Below, piece by piece: positions 63,974 through 64,000 of a stretch of DNA of 64,000 nucleotides. Origin of the DNA: Chloroflexi bacterium OLB14 (GTDB lineage: Bacteria; Chloroflexota; Anaerolineae; Anaerolineales; Villigracilaceae). The first letter of the stretch is position 1, and each line of letters starts with the position of its first letter. The stretch is from positions 62,001 to 126,000 of the forward strand of contig LMZR01000018.1 in NCBI GenBank assembly GCA_001567105.1, written 5' to 3'. The position numbers were made by a program, and so were the translations under genes. Under the pieces are notes generated by a model. That model was not told where the DNA came from. It made no database searches and was given only the letters and a program-made list of their open reading frames with translations.

Positions 63974-64000
63974 TTGACAAAATGGTATACATGTATATAA
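63974..64000 (+). promoter_or_regulatory. Possible promoter of a gene beyond the window
   Basis: TTGACA followed after 16 bases by TATAA at the very end. The spacer contains the palindrome TATACATGTATA, a possible operator. The bases 63863-63973 show no gene. Confidence 0.5.

Overview
The window looks like a piece of a Chloroflexota chromosome, most likely class Anaerolineae. The DNA is AT-rich. It carries many lipoproteins with Thr/Pro-rich linkers and bacterial SH3 domains, a lone rpoC with a long coiled-coil insertion, and a two-gene diterpene module of a kind known from Herpetosiphon and Mycobacterium tuberculosis. The lineage call is inference from gene content; there is no rRNA here. 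About ten otherwise good genes are broken by one or more frameshifts, almost all at A/T homopolymer runs, which suggests an unpolished long-read assembly. I treat them as single genes.

Region 1 (1-9.7 kb): the end of a phosphohexomutase gene, an AlaX-type Ala-tRNA editing protein, then a tight leftward operon (9719 to 1342). The operon encodes a MutL/GlmL-like double actin-fold ATPase, three integral membrane proteins, a zinc-ribbon protein with about seventeen Pro-x-Trp-Leu motifs, a beta-rich protein and an LPKTG-anchored protein. No glutamate mutase is present, so this looks like an uncharacterised membrane-associated ATPase system. Region 2 (9.7-19.6 kb): glgC, tRNA-Leu(CAA), ychF, pepF, ssb, panC, a hydrolase, a lipoprotein and two tandem cyclic-di-AMP receptor-like proteins.

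Region 3 (19.6-29.4 kb): a leftward carbohydrate locus with a UspA-fused glucosyl-3-phosphoglycerate synthase, two GT4 glycosyltransferases, a GH13_18 sugar phosphorylase and a GH63-like glucosidase. It fits synthesis and turnover of a glucosylglycerate-type compatible solute. A DUF433/DUF5615 toxin-antitoxin pair sits inside it. Region 4 (29.6-45.1 kb): a MaoC-like hydratase, a class A penicillin-binding protein, rpoC (no rpoB beside it), a methyltransferase, two SH3 lipoproteins and gyrA. Two inverted copies of a MITE-like element bracket the second lipoprotein.

Region 5 (45.4-52.0 kb) is the most interesting metabolic locus. A leftward operon encodes a membrane protein, a tuberculosinol/kolavelool synthase homologue (Rv3378c-like), a class II diterpene cyclase, a sensor kinase and a response regulator. 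A cytochrome P450 converges on it. This predicts a regulated clerodane- or halimane-type diterpenoid pathway. Region 6 (52-64 kb): an HD hydrolase, a SanA-like protein, a PhnD-like lipoprotein, a DUF4230 protein, an SH3 lipoprotein, a GT-C glycosyltransferase, a TetR-controlled MFS efflux operon with a clear operator, a prolyl-iminopeptidase-like hydrolase and a PadR-controlled pair with an operator inside its promoter.

Small palindromic repeats are scattered between genes, and several lie in frame inside coding sequences (panC, the GH13 gene and the methyltransferase gene).
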